Shown here piece after piece: positions 25,705 through 34,347 of a DNA stretch of 51,466 nucleotides. The stretch is taken from assembly GCA_021772755.1 (NCBI GenBank), contig JAJFLJ010000301.1, positions 1 through 51,466 on the forward strand. The letters run 5' to 3'. Both the position numbers and the translations under genes were made by a program. The stretch is from Candidatus Sumerlaeota bacterium (GTDB taxonomy: Bacteria; Sumerlaeota; Sumerlaeia; SLMS01; JAHLLQ01). Under the pieces are notes generated by a model that made no database searches, was not told the DNA's origin, and saw only the letters and a program-made list of their open reading frames with translations. The stretch's first letter is position 1; each line of letters opens with the position of its first letter.

Positions 25705-27991
25705 CCGCAATACACTGCTGAACGTCCTGCGCGAGGCGGGGAACGCCCTCTCCACGCGCGAACTCGGCCAGCACTTCGGCGTCAAGAAATCGCAGAAACC
25801 GGAACTGCGCGCCCTGCTCAAGGACTTGCAGACCGAGGGCCTGGTCCAGCGGACCGGCGGAAAGCTCTGGCGGCTCGTTCCGAAGAAGAAGCGTCTTTCG
25901 AACACCCTGGGCGGCAAGCTCCAGATCAACCGGCGCGGCTTCGGATTCGTTCGTCTCGATCCGGCCGACGCGGAACGTGCGGGCTACGACGACGTGTTCA
26001 TCCGCGAGGAGAACCTCGGGTCCGCGTTCGACGGCGACAAGGTTCTCGTCCGGATTCTCGACACGGACGAGCGCGGCGCGCGCGGCATGGTCGTCGAGGT
26101 CGCCGAGCGGCGTCAGAAGGTCGTCATCGGCCGCTGGCAGCAGACCCACAAGGGCGGCGGCGGCATCGTCGTGCCGCGCAGCCCTCTGCTTCAGCGCCGC
26201 ATTCGCGTTCCGAAGCCGCCTCCCGCGCTCGGTATCGGGAACTTTGACTTCGTCGGCGTCGAGATCACCGAGTACACGATGCCGCCGGAGGACCTTCTCG
26301 GCAACATCGTCGAGCGCATCGGCGCAGCGCACGAGAAGGGCATCGACGTTCTGCTGCTTCTGCGCGACCGCGGCATCGTGCCGGAATTCCCCTCCGCCGT
26401 GGAGGACGCCGCGCAGGCGCTCGTCATGGACACCGAGGCGGAGCTTCCCCGCCGCGAGGACCTTCGCGGGCTGCCGACCTGCACCATCGATCCGGAAACC
26501 GCGAAGGACTTCGACGACGCGCTCAGCATCGAACCGGAGCCGGGCGTCGGCTGGCGCCTGTGGGTCCACATCGCGGACGTCTCGCACTTCGTCCGCCCGG
26601 GGGAGCCCATCGACCGCGAGGCCATCGAGCGCTCGACGAGCGTCTATCCCATCGACCGCGTGGTTCCGATGCTGCCGGAGAAGCTCTCGAACGATCTTTG
26701 CAGCCTCCGCCCGAAGGAAGACCGGTTCACGATGACGGCGGAGATGGTGATCTCGACCGCCGGACGGATCGTGAGTTCGGACTTCTACTCCGCAGTCATC
26801 CATTCCGACCGGCGGTTTTCCTACGAAGAGGTCCAGGCCGTCTACGAGGAGAAGCCCGGCGCGCGCGACAGCGACGAGGCGCTGACGATCGAACGCGTTC
26901 TGATGCTGCGGGACTGTTCGCGCGCGCTTCGCGCCGCGCGCATGAAGCGCGGAGCGCTGGACCTCGACATCCCGGAAACGGAGATCGTCTTCCACGAGGA
27001 CGGACGGGTCTCGCACCTGGAAATGAGAGAGAGGTTCGAGGCGCACCGGGTCGTCGAGGACTGCATGCTCGCGGCGAACGAAGCGGTCGCGGACTTCCTG
27101 ACGCGGCGCAAGGCGCCGCTGCTCTACCGCATCCACGAAGCGGCCGACCCCGACCGGCTCGAACGCCTGGTGCCGACGCTTGCCGCGCTCGGTGTCCGGC
27201 TCTCCGTCTCCAAGAAGGGCGAGATCACGCCCAGAGACATCCAGGCCGCGATCGAGTCCATCAAGCACCGCGAGGGCGGACACATCCTGCGGCGGCTGAT
27301 TCTTCGTTCGCTCAAGAGGGCGGAGTACTCGCCGCGAAACGCCGGACACTTCGGCCTCGCGTCGGAGTGCTACTGCCACTTCACGTCGCCGATCCGGCGC
27401 TATCCGGACGTCGTCGTCCACCGGCAGCTGCGCGCGGTGGAGCGCGCCGAACCGCTTCCCTGGCCCGACGACGAGGAGGGCCGCGGCGAACTGAAGGAGC
27501 TCGGCCGCTACACGAGTTCGATGGAACGCGAAGCCGCCGACGCGGAAATGGAGTCGGGCCGCATCAAGGCGATCGAGTTCCTCAAGAAGAACGAGGGCGA
27601 GGAGTACGAGGGCTTCGTCGCCGGCATCCAGAACTTCGGTCTGTTCGTGGAGCTGATTCCGTCGGGCATCGAGGGCATGGTTCCGGTGCGGTCGATGCGA
27701 GACGACCACTACGATCCCGACGAGCTGGGCATCGAACTGGTCGGCCGCCGGTCGGGAAACAAGTACCGGCTGACAGACAAGGTTCGCGTGCGCATCGCGA
27801 AGGCCGACGCGTTCGCCGGCGAGTTGGAACTCGAGATCGTCGGAAGAATCGAAGGCGGGGAACGGAAGCCCAGGCCCGGGCCGCAGCGCGGCACGCCCCG
27901 CCCCGCAGGCAGGAAAACCGGAGGCAAGCGCACCGGCTATACCCCGCCCACGAAGAAGACTCTCCGGAAGATCAAAAGAAAGAAAAGGTAG
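25691..27991 (+). CDS. rnr: Ribonuclease R
   Basis: 766 residues. RNase R is a processive 3'-5' exoribonuclease that degrades structured RNA. The order is an N-terminal winged-helix domain (about 8-63), cold-shock RNA-binding domains (70-180), the RNB catalytic domain with TIDPETAKDFDDALSIE (metal-binding D267, D273, D275 and D276), an S1 domain near 640-700 (YEGFVAGIQNFGLFVELI) and a Lys/Arg/Pro-rich tail ending KKTLRKIKRKKR. AAGGAG (25684-25689) precedes two adjacent ATGs; ATG 25694 has the better spacing, ATG 25691 is the longer choice. It overlaps the secreted protein gene by 14 bp. Confidence 0.94.
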   Translation: MMLPDRNTLLNVLREAGNALSTRELGQHFGVKKSQKPELRALLKDLQTEGLVQRTGGKLWRLVPKKKRLSNTLGGKLQINRRGFGFVRLDPADAERAGYDDVFIREENLGSAFDGDKVLVRILDTDERGARGMVVEVAERRQKVVIGRWQQTHKGGGGIVVPRSPLLQRRIRVPKPPPALGIGNFDFVGVEITEYTMPPEDLLGNIVERIGAAHEKGIDVLLLLRDRGIVPEFPSAVEDAAQALVMDTEAELPRREDLRGLPTCTIDPETAKDFDDALSIEPEPGVGWRLWVHIADVSHFVRPGEPIDREAIERSTSVYPIDRVVPMLPEKLSNDLCSLRPKEDRFTMTAEMVISTAGRIVSSDFYSAVIHSDRRFSYEEVQAVYEEKPGARDSDEALTIERVLMLRDCSRALRAARMKRGALDLDIPETEIVFHEDGRVSHLEMRERFEAHRVVEDCMLAANEAVADFLTRRKAPLLYRIHEAADPDRLERLVPTLAALGVRLSVSKKGEITPRDIQAAIESIKHREGGHILRRLILRSLKRAEYSPRNAGHFGLASECYCHFTSPIRRYPDVVVHRQLRAVERAEPLPWPDDEEGRGELKELGRYTSSMEREAADAEMESGRIKAIEFLKKNEGEEYEGFVAGIQNFGLFVELIPSGIEGMVPVRSMRDDHYDPDELGIELVGRRSGNKYRLTDKVRVRIAKADAFAGELELEIVGRIEGGERKPRPGPQRGTPRPAGRKTGGKRTGYTPPTKKTLRKIKRKKR

Positions 27992-27999
27992 CCGGTTCC

Positions 28000-28425
28000 A
28001 TGGACATCCTCTTCAAGACCTCCGTCTTTCTGCACGTGGTGGCGGCCGTCCTGCTGGTCGGCGGCACGTTCTTCTTCCGCATCGTTCTGCACAAGTACGC
28101 CGAACGCACCGGAGGTCTGACGGACGAACTGAAGGCGACCCTCCAGAAGCGCTGGATCCACACCTCGTGGAACCTGGTGCTGGTGCTTCTCGTCACGGGA
28201 GTCTTTCAGATGTTCCAGCGTCTCGAAGCCTGGCGGGACACGGCAGGGCACATGATCTTCGGGATCAAGTTCCTGCTCTTCCTCGGCGTCGTCGCGGTGC
28301 TGGCGATGGTCACGGCGTCGAAGGGGGAAAAGGCCGTCCGCCGTCCGAAGCTCATGCTGATCAACATCGGTCTTGGCGTGGCGATCATCGGCCTCTCGAC
28401 GTGGCTCGCGCGCGTGGCGATGTAG
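28000..28425 (+). CDS. Small four-helix membrane protein, CopD-like
   Basis: 141 residues from ATG 28000, 8 bp after the RNase R stop. There are four hydrophobic helices (about 8-28, 48-65, 80-100 and 112-135). The start, VFLHVVAAVLLVGGTFFFRIVL, with a His in the first helix and GG, resembles CopD-domain or related small integral membrane proteins, which can bind heme or copper, but the match is only by motif. No copper genes are nearby. It probably shares the transcript of rnr. Confidence 0.65.
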   Translation: MDILFKTSVFLHVVAAVLLVGGTFFFRIVLHKYAERTGGLTDELKATLQKRWIHTSWNLVLVLLVTGVFQMFQRLEAWRDTAGHMIFGIKFLLFLGVVAVLAMVTASKGEKAVRRPKLMLINIGLGVAIIGLSTWLARVAM

Positions 28426-28426
28426 C

Positions 28427-29281
28427 CTACTTCCGCAGGGCGGTTCGCCCCTCGCGGTCGAAGTCCAGCTTCATGGGTCCGAAGGGGGTGGACGCGTCGA
28501 GCAGCCCCTGAAGACGAAAGTCCGCCTCGCCGCCGGAGAGCGCGCGGAACGCGGCCAGTCCGAGGTCCTGGGGGCGCATCTCCAGGCCAAGTGTCAGATC
28601 GCCGCTCTCTCCCGGAGCGAGTTCGAGCGCGTCGGTCGCGAGCGATCCGCTCGACACGTCGTGCCCGCCCAGCGAGAGCGCGTAGTCCATCGCGCCCAGA
28701 CGAATCGGAAACTCGTTGGTGTTCCTGAGGGAGAGTCCGACCTGCCCACGGGCGCCGGCCAGACTCAGCTCCCCCCACTCGACCCCCGTGACGCGCACGT
28801 CGGGAACGTTGGGAATGGGAACCTCGCCGGACTTTTCGAGTCCGAATCCCAGAGGCGCGATTCCCTCGCCGGCGACATCGACGTCCAGCTTCATCGTGTA
28901 GGGCAAAACCTGACCCAGGCGCAGGTCTTTCACTGCGGCCATCGCGTCTCGATAGGGCAGCCTGACCGCGACGGGGACGGACTTCGACGACTTGGCGGGG
29001 ACGCTGAAGCCGGAGTCGGTGACGCCGGAGAGGATCGGAGCGTCGCCGCTCGCCAGGGCGAAGCCGATGCTCTCGGCGAAGAGCGGCACGGCGTAGGGGT
29101 TCGAGACCTCCAAGTCGGCCAGCAACTCGGCGGAATCGGCGCGAATGTCGGTCACCGACACGTTCTTCAGTGAGACCCCGGGCTTGGGGGCTGCGGCGAG
29201 AACGGACCGAAGGGTTTCGCAACCGGTCAGGGCGACGAGAGCGAGAATCGGGAATATCAGAGCTGGGACGCATCTTCTCAT
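28427..29281 (-). CDS. LEA type-2 family lipoprotein
   Basis: 284 residues from ATG 29281, with AAGGAAA upstream. The lipoprotein signal peptide ends LTGC (Cys21). The mature part carries two LEA_2/WHy-like beta-sandwich domains: NVSVTDIRADSAELLADLEVSNPYAVPLF (about 40-70) and a second copy starting at VRVTGVEWGELSLAGARGQVGLSLRNTNEFPIRLG (about 160-195). This family is found in plants under desiccation and widely in bacterial and archaeal envelopes; its molecular role is poorly known. It converges with the small membrane protein gene with one base between the stops. Confidence 0.8.
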   Translation of the reverse strand: MRRCVPALIFPILALVALTGCETLRSVLAAAPKPGVSLKNVSVTDIRADSAELLADLEVSNPYAVPLFAESIGFALASGDAPILSGVTDSGFSVPAKSSKSVPVAVRLPYRDAMAAVKDLRLGQVLPYTMKLDVDVAGEGIAPLGFGLEKSGEVPIPNVPDVRVTGVEWGELSLAGARGQVGLSLRNTNEFPIRLGAMDYALSLGGHDVSSGSLATDALELAPGESGDLTLGLEMRPQDLGLAAFRALSGGEADFRLQGLLDASTPFGPMKLDFDREGRTALRK

Positions 29282-29410
29282 GGCGGGTTTCCTTGTGGCC
29301 ATCCGGCTTGCGGGAACGGCGGGAAACAAGCGGAAAGGCGGTTTTCTCTTGTCGATGCGCGAGTGGTGTCGAGGATCGTCCGCCAGCACCGACAACCGGA
29401 GACTTGCATC

Positions 29411-30874
29411 GTGGAATACGGCTGGCTGACGCTCCTCCCCCCCCTGATCGCGATCGTCTGCGCGCTCGTCACGCGCCAGGTCATTCTCTCGCTGTTCCTC
29501 GGCATCTGGATCGGCTGGACGGTTCTCGCCGGCTGGAACCCGTTGAGCGGCATGGGAGACGCGCTCCAGTCGCTGATCGATGTGTTCGCGGACGGGTACA
29601 ACACGAAGGTGATCCTGTTCAGCGCGCTGGTCGGTTCGCTGATCACGCTGGCGCAGAGGTCCGGCGGCGTCGCCGGCTTCGTGGAATGGATGCGCTCGCT
29701 CAACATCGGCGGGACGCACCGCTCGGCGGGTCTCGTGGCGTTCTTCACGGGCGTGTCGGTTTTCGTGGAATCCAGCGTCACGTGTCTCGTCGTGGGCGCG
29801 GTCGCGCGGCCGCTGAGCGACAAGGTGAAGATGGCGCGCGAGAAGCTCGCCTATATCTGCGACTCGACCTCCGCGCCCATCTGCATTCTCATTCCGCTGA
29901 ACGCGTGGGGCGCGTACATCATGGGGCTCCTTATCCAGGAGGACGTCGAGAACCCGCTGGGGCTGATGCTCAAGTCGATCCCGCTGAACTTCTACGCGCT
30001 GATCGCGCTGGGCGTGACGTTCGGCGTGGTCGTGACGAACTTCAATTTCGGGCCGATGAAGAAGGCGGAGAAACGCGCCAGCGAGGAGGGCAAGCTGCTC
30101 GCCGACGGCGCCATCCCCATGATGTCGACGGAAATCACGGCGCTGGAGCCGAAGCCGGGCGTCGCGGGCAACAAGTGGAACATGCTGGTTCCGATTCTCA
30201 CGATGATCGCGATGATGCCGGCGGGGCTCTACATCACGGGCCGCGCGGCGATCCTGGGGGCGGACGAGAACGCGTCGATCGACTTCTTCTCCATCATGGG
30301 CGAGGGTTCCGGCTCCACCGCCGTCTACTGGTCGGTGCTCGCGGCCATCGCAGTCGCCGCCATCATGTATCTGGCCCAGCGCATCATGACGCTGCACGAG
30401 ATCTTCGAGATGATCCTGAAGGGCGCCGGCGGCCTGATGCCGATGGCGATCATCATGATGCTGGCGTTCGCGCTCGGGGCGACCTGCAAGGAACTCGGAA
30501 CCGGACCGTACGTCGCCGAGTTCGGACGCCAGTTCCTCAAGGGCGCCTTCGTGCCGGCGGTCCTCTTTCTCCTCGCCTGCATCATCGCCTTCTCGACGGG
30601 CACGTCCTGGGGGACGTTCGCCATCATGATCCCGATCGGGGTTCCGCTGGCGGAGGGCACCGGCGCCGGACTGGCGGTGGCGGTGGCGGCGATTCTCGGC
30701 GGAGGCGTCTTCGGCGACCACTGCTCGCCGATCTCCGACACGAGCGTGGTCTCCTCGATGGCGACGGCCTGCGACCACGTCGATCACGTCAAGACACAGC
30801 TGCCCTACGCCGCCGCCTGCGCGGCGGGGGCGTTCGTTCTCTACCTGATCGCGGGGGCGCTCTTCACCGGTTGA
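29411..30874 (+). CDS. Na+/H+ antiporter, NhaC family
   Basis: 487 residues from GTG 29411, chosen because a GGAG lies about 9 nt upstream and the first membrane helix begins at residue 5; an in-frame GTG at 29363 is the longer alternative. The protein has about 11-12 hydrophobic helices. Family features include GTSWGTFAIMIPIGVPLA and GGGVFGDHCSPISDTSVVSSMATACDHVDHV, the signature of NhaC-type antiporters that exchange sodium for protons or small organic anions. It is divergent from the LEA lipoprotein gene. Confidence 0.9.
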   Translation: MEYGWLTLLPPLIAIVCALVTRQVILSLFLGIWIGWTVLAGWNPLSGMGDALQSLIDVFADGYNTKVILFSALVGSLITLAQRSGGVAGFVEWMRSLNIGGTHRSAGLVAFFTGVSVFVESSVTCLVVGAVARPLSDKVKMAREKLAYICDSTSAPICILIPLNAWGAYIMGLLIQEDVENPLGLMLKSIPLNFYALIALGVTFGVVVTNFNFGPMKKAEKRASEEGKLLADGAIPMMSTEITALEPKPGVAGNKWNMLVPILTMIAMMPAGLYITGRAAILGADENASIDFFSIMGEGSGSTAVYWSVLAAIAVAAIMYLAQRIMTLHEIFEMILKGAGGLMPMAIIMMLAFALGATCKELGTGPYVAEFGRQFLKGAFVPAVLFLLACIIAFSTGTSWGTFAIMIPIGVPLAEGTGAGLAVAVAAILGGGVFGDHCSPISDTSVVSSMATACDHVDHVKTQLPYAAACAAGAFVLYLIAGALFTG

Positions 30875-30968
30875 GGCGGGAGGGCGGTCCGTCGCGCGAT
30901 TCCTTTCGTTGACGGTGCCCGCCGGTCGGGCCAATACACCTCCGACGTTCCACCCCGAGCCGTTCTCC

Positions 30969-31862
30969 ATGTCCGACGACCGCCCTCTGCGTTCCGCACT
31001 CAGTCCCGAACAGTACGCCCGGATGACGGAGGTCACGTCGGGCCGCGAACGGGAAGGGGGCCACTTCGTCGTTCTGGGCGTGCAGTGGAACCCGCCCTCC
31101 GCCGAAACCGTCAAGGCGTTCGCCGAGGGTCTCGGGTACGATCCCTACATGGCGCGCCAGCGCCTGCTCGCGCCCTGCCCGCGCGTTCTGCGCCGCGAGG
31201 AACACCGCCAGAAGGCCGAGGAATGGGTCGCGTGGCTGGTCGATACCGGTCTTGCCGGGTTTGCCGTGTCGGAGGAGCGCATCGCCGGATTCGCCCCTTG
31301 GCCGGCCGCGAGCGCCTCGCACGCCGGGGAGATCCTCTCGTTCGTCCACGACGACGGAACCGTGCGGCGGATTCCGAACGCCGACGTCCGGTGCATCGTC
31401 GTCGGCCGCGTGCAGCGCCGCACGACGCAGCACAAGACCGGCGCCGACATCGCGGGGTTCTTCCAGCCGGGCACGACCGACGTTCTGAGCAGTTCCGTCG
31501 AAGGAGTGATCGACGTCCACACGAACGAGCCCGGCGAAGCGGTGCGGCTGCTGGAGAACTCGCTGAAGTTCGGCGGGATGTCGCTCGAACACGGCGACGG
31601 CCGCGCACGCATGCGGCAGGTCGCGGACTTTCTGGCGAAGGCCGTTCCGGGCGCGCCGGTGATCGACGACTTCGCGCGGGCGTCCGCCGCCCTGGGCGAG
31701 TCCTGCCAGATCGTGGCGCGGTCGCTGGACATCGACTACCGCCCCGCCGGCGCGCCGATGCCGCGTGTGGGGCTGGCGAAGAGCAGGACCGTCGAGCAGT
31801 CCGACGCCTCCGCGTTCGATCTCTACTCGCTTCTCTCCTCCCTGCAACTCCAGCGGTGCTGA
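30969..31862 (+). CDS. Hypothetical protein, 297 residues
   Basis: A complete frame from ATG 30969, ending 2 bp before the heptosyltransferase start, which suggests co-transcription. It has no signal peptide or membrane helix. The N-terminal 110 residues are charged and helical (KAFAEGLGYDPYMARQRLLAP), the middle contains strand segments (EILSFVHDDGTVRRIPN and DVRCIVVGRVQ) and the C-terminal part is mostly helical with DFARASAALGESCQIVARSLDIDYRP. I recognise no family. The reading frame has the same codon bias as neighbouring genes. Confidence 0.72.
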   Translation: MSDDRPLRSALSPEQYARMTEVTSGREREGGHFVVLGVQWNPPSAETVKAFAEGLGYDPYMARQRLLAPCPRVLRREEHRQKAEEWVAWLVDTGLAGFAVSEERIAGFAPWPAASASHAGEILSFVHDDGTVRRIPNADVRCIVVGRVQRRTTQHKTGADIAGFFQPGTTDVLSSSVEGVIDVHTNEPGEAVRLLENSLKFGGMSLEHGDGRARMRQVADFLAKAVPGAPVIDDFARASAALGESCQIVARSLDIDYRPAGAPMPRVGLAKSRTVEQSDASAFDLYSLLSSLQLQRC

Positions 31863-31864
31863 CC

Positions 31865-32935
31865 ATGGGGCCGACCGGCGAAATCCGCTCCGTCCTGATC
31901 GTCCGCCTCTCGGCCATCGGGGACGTGATTCACGCGCTGCCGGTGCTCGACGCGCTGCGTAGGGAGCTGCCCGACGCGCGCATCGGATGGGTCGTCGAGG
32001 AGCTCAGCGCGCCGCTGCTGGAAATGCATCCGCAGATCGACAAGCTGTACGTCGTTCCGAAGAAACGGTGGCGCGGGAAGTTCCTGCGCAAGTACCTCTC
32101 CGAGATCCGCCCCTTCTACGCGCAGATCCGCCGCGACGGATGGGATGCCGCCATCGACCTGCAGGGACTGACCAAGTCCGGCCTGGCGGCGTGGTGGAGC
32201 GGTGCGCGCATCCGCGTCGGATACGGCGACCGCGACGGGCGCGAAATCAACAAGCTCTTCACCAACGTCAAAGTCGAACCCCCGGCGGAAGCGGTTCACG
32301 TCGTCGCGCGCAACCTGGCACTGCTTCGCGGAATCGGCATCCGGCCCGGCGAGGAAGCCGCCGGATCGCTGGGGATTCTTCCCGCCGAACGGGACGCGAT
32401 GCGCGCGCGGCTGATCGACGCCGGATGGAACGGCAGCGACCGTCTGCTGGCGCTCAATCCCGGCGCGGGCTGGATATCCAAGCAATACTCGCCGAAGCAC
32501 CTCGCCGACGCCGGCGCGCGGCTTCACCTCGACCGCGACTGGCTGCCGCTGATCCTGTGGGGCCCGAAGGAGGAGCCGCTGCGGGACCAGATCGCGAGCC
32601 ATCTGGCATCGCTCGACGTTCCGCACCTCGCCGCTCCGCCGACGACCGTGCGCGAGCTGGCGGTTCTGATCTCCGTTTGCGAGGGGTATATCGGCGGCGA
32701 CACGGGACCGACGCATCTGGCTGGAATGCTCGGCTTGAAGACGGTTGCCGTATTCGGAGCCAGCGACGGCCGGCGAAACCGGCCCTGGCCCGTCGGGAGC
32801 GCCGCTCTCGCCCAGCGCACCGATCTGGAATGCGTGCCGTGCTGGAAGACGCAGTGTCCGCTCGCCGGCGACGCCCACATGGCGTGCCTGCGCGGACTCG
32901 ATCCCGCGCGGGTCGCGGACGCGATGCCGCGCTGA
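31865..32935 (+). CDS. Lipopolysaccharide heptosyltransferase (GT family 9)
   Basis: 356 residues from ATG 31865. GT9 enzymes add L-glycero-D-manno-heptose to the LPS inner core from ADP-heptose. The N-terminal Rossmann motif VLIVRLSAIGDVIHALPVL and the C-terminal donor-binding region (ALNPGAGWISKQYS, then GGDTGPTHLAGMLG and AVFGASDGRRNRPW) are typical of RfaC/RfaF. I cannot tell heptosyltransferase I from II. No other inner-core gene is present in the window. The C-terminal CVPCWKTQCPLAGDAHMACL has four Cys, seen in some family members. Confidence 0.87.
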   Translation: MGPTGEIRSVLIVRLSAIGDVIHALPVLDALRRELPDARIGWVVEELSAPLLEMHPQIDKLYVVPKKRWRGKFLRKYLSEIRPFYAQIRRDGWDAAIDLQGLTKSGLAAWWSGARIRVGYGDRDGREINKLFTNVKVEPPAEAVHVVARNLALLRGIGIRPGEEAAGSLGILPAERDAMRARLIDAGWNGSDRLLALNPGAGWISKQYSPKHLADAGARLHLDRDWLPLILWGPKEEPLRDQIASHLASLDVPHLAAPPTTVRELAVLISVCEGYIGGDTGPTHLAGMLGLKTVAVFGASDGRRNRPWPVGSAALAQRTDLECVPCWKTQCPLAGDAHMACLRGLDPARVADAMPR

Positions 32936-32953
32936 GGCGAAGAGCCCCCTCGC

Positions 32954-34264
32954 CTACGACTGCCTCTTCGCGTCGAGCCCGCACCGCGCGAAGATCGCCG
33001 CGACGTGCTGGAGGTACGGGCGGATGTCGAAGGCCTCCTCCAACTGGGCGCGGGTAAACGTCTTCGCGACGGCGTCCTCGTCCAGCAACTCGTCCACGAA
33101 CTGGCGTTCGCCGTGCCAGGTGCGCATGGCGGCGCTCTGCACCGCGGTGTACGCGTCCTCGCGGGAAAGGCCCTTCTCCACCAGAAAGAGAAGCATCTTC
33201 TGCGAGAAGATCAGACCGCGCGTCACGAAGAGGTTCTTCTTCATGCGGTCGGTGTTGACCGTCAGGTTCTCGAGAATGCCGCCCAGCTTCGCGAGCATGT
33301 AGTTCACGAGGATGCACTGGTCGGGCAGGGCGACGCGCTCGACGCTGCTGTGGGAGATGTCGCGCTCGCTCCAGAGGGCGACGTTCTCCAGCGCGGGAAT
33401 GACGCTTCCGCGCACGACGCGCGCGAGCCCCGTGAGCTGCTCGCACTGTACGGGATTGCGCTTGTGGGGCATGGCGCTGCTGCCCTTCTGGCCCTTGCGG
33501 AAGGGCTCCTCCAGCTCGCGGATCTCGGGGCGCTGGAGGTGGCGGATCTCCGTCGCGATCTTCTCGACGGTCGCGGCGATATTCGCGAGCGCGCACGAGA
33601 ACGCCGCGTGACGGTCGCGCTGAAGAACCTGCGTGGAGACGGGCGCGGGGGACAGGCCGAGCGTCGCGCACACGGCCTCCTCCATCTCCAGCCCCGTGTG
33701 GGCCAGCGTGCCGACGGCGCCGCTGATCTTGCCGACGCTCATGTCGCGCAGGGCCAGGTCGAAGCGCTCCTCGTGGCGCTTGAACTCCTCGCGCCAGACG
33801 AGCGCCTTGAGACCGAAGGTCGTCGGTTCGGCGTGCATGCCGTGGGTGCGCCCGACCATTTCGTCGAAGGCGTGCCGGGTGGCGAGCGCCGTCGTCGCGG
33901 CGACGAGGCGCCGCAGGTCGTCGCGGACGATCTCGCCGGCGCGCTTGAGCCGCAGCGCCAGCGACGTGTCGACGACGTCGCTGCTGGTCAGCCCCATGTG
34001 GACCAGACGCGACGCCGGGCCGATTCTCTCGGCGAGCTGCGTGGTGAACGCGATGACGTCGTGGCGGACCTCGGCCTCGATTTCCTCGATGCGGGCAACG
34101 TCGATCGCGGACTTCTCGTGGATCGTCTTCAGGTCGGCGGCGGAAATCCGTCCGACGGAAGCCCAGTAGTCGCACACCGCCAGCTCCACATCGAGCCAGC
34201 TTCGGAACTTGGCTTCCTCCGTCCAGAGGTCCTTCATCGGCGACAGCGAGTAGCGATCGATCAT
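32954..34264 (-). CDS. purB: Adenylosuccinate lyase
   Basis: 436 residues from ATG 34264. PurB splits SAICAR to AICAR and adenylosuccinate to AMP in purine synthesis. Present are VHMGLTSSDVVDTSLALRL, GRTHGMHAEPTTFGLKALVW, the family signature GSSAMPHKRNPVQCE with the catalytic Ser in the mobile loop, and the conserved SERDISHSSVERVALPD. The length is normal. It converges with the heptosyltransferase gene (18 bp apart). The 80 bp upstream separate it from the same-strand membrane protein gene. Confidence 0.95.
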   Translation of the reverse strand: MIDRYSLSPMKDLWTEEAKFRSWLDVELAVCDYWASVGRISAADLKTIHEKSAIDVARIEEIEAEVRHDVIAFTTQLAERIGPASRLVHMGLTSSDVVDTSLALRLKRAGEIVRDDLRRLVAATTALATRHAFDEMVGRTHGMHAEPTTFGLKALVWREEFKRHEERFDLALRDMSVGKISGAVGTLAHTGLEMEEAVCATLGLSPAPVSTQVLQRDRHAAFSCALANIAATVEKIATEIRHLQRPEIRELEEPFRKGQKGSSAMPHKRNPVQCEQLTGLARVVRGSVIPALENVALWSERDISHSSVERVALPDQCILVNYMLAKLGGILENLTVNTDRMKKNLFVTRGLIFSQKMLLFLVEKGLSREDAYTAVQSAAMRTWHGERQFVDELLDEDAVAKTFTRAQLEEAFDIRPYLQHVAAIFARCGLDAKRQS

Positions 34265-34347
34265 GGGGGCGCGCGTCTCCCGGCGAAATTTGGGGCCAGA
34301 GAGGGGTCGCGCGGCGGGACGGGGCAACCCAATCCGCGCACGGCGGA

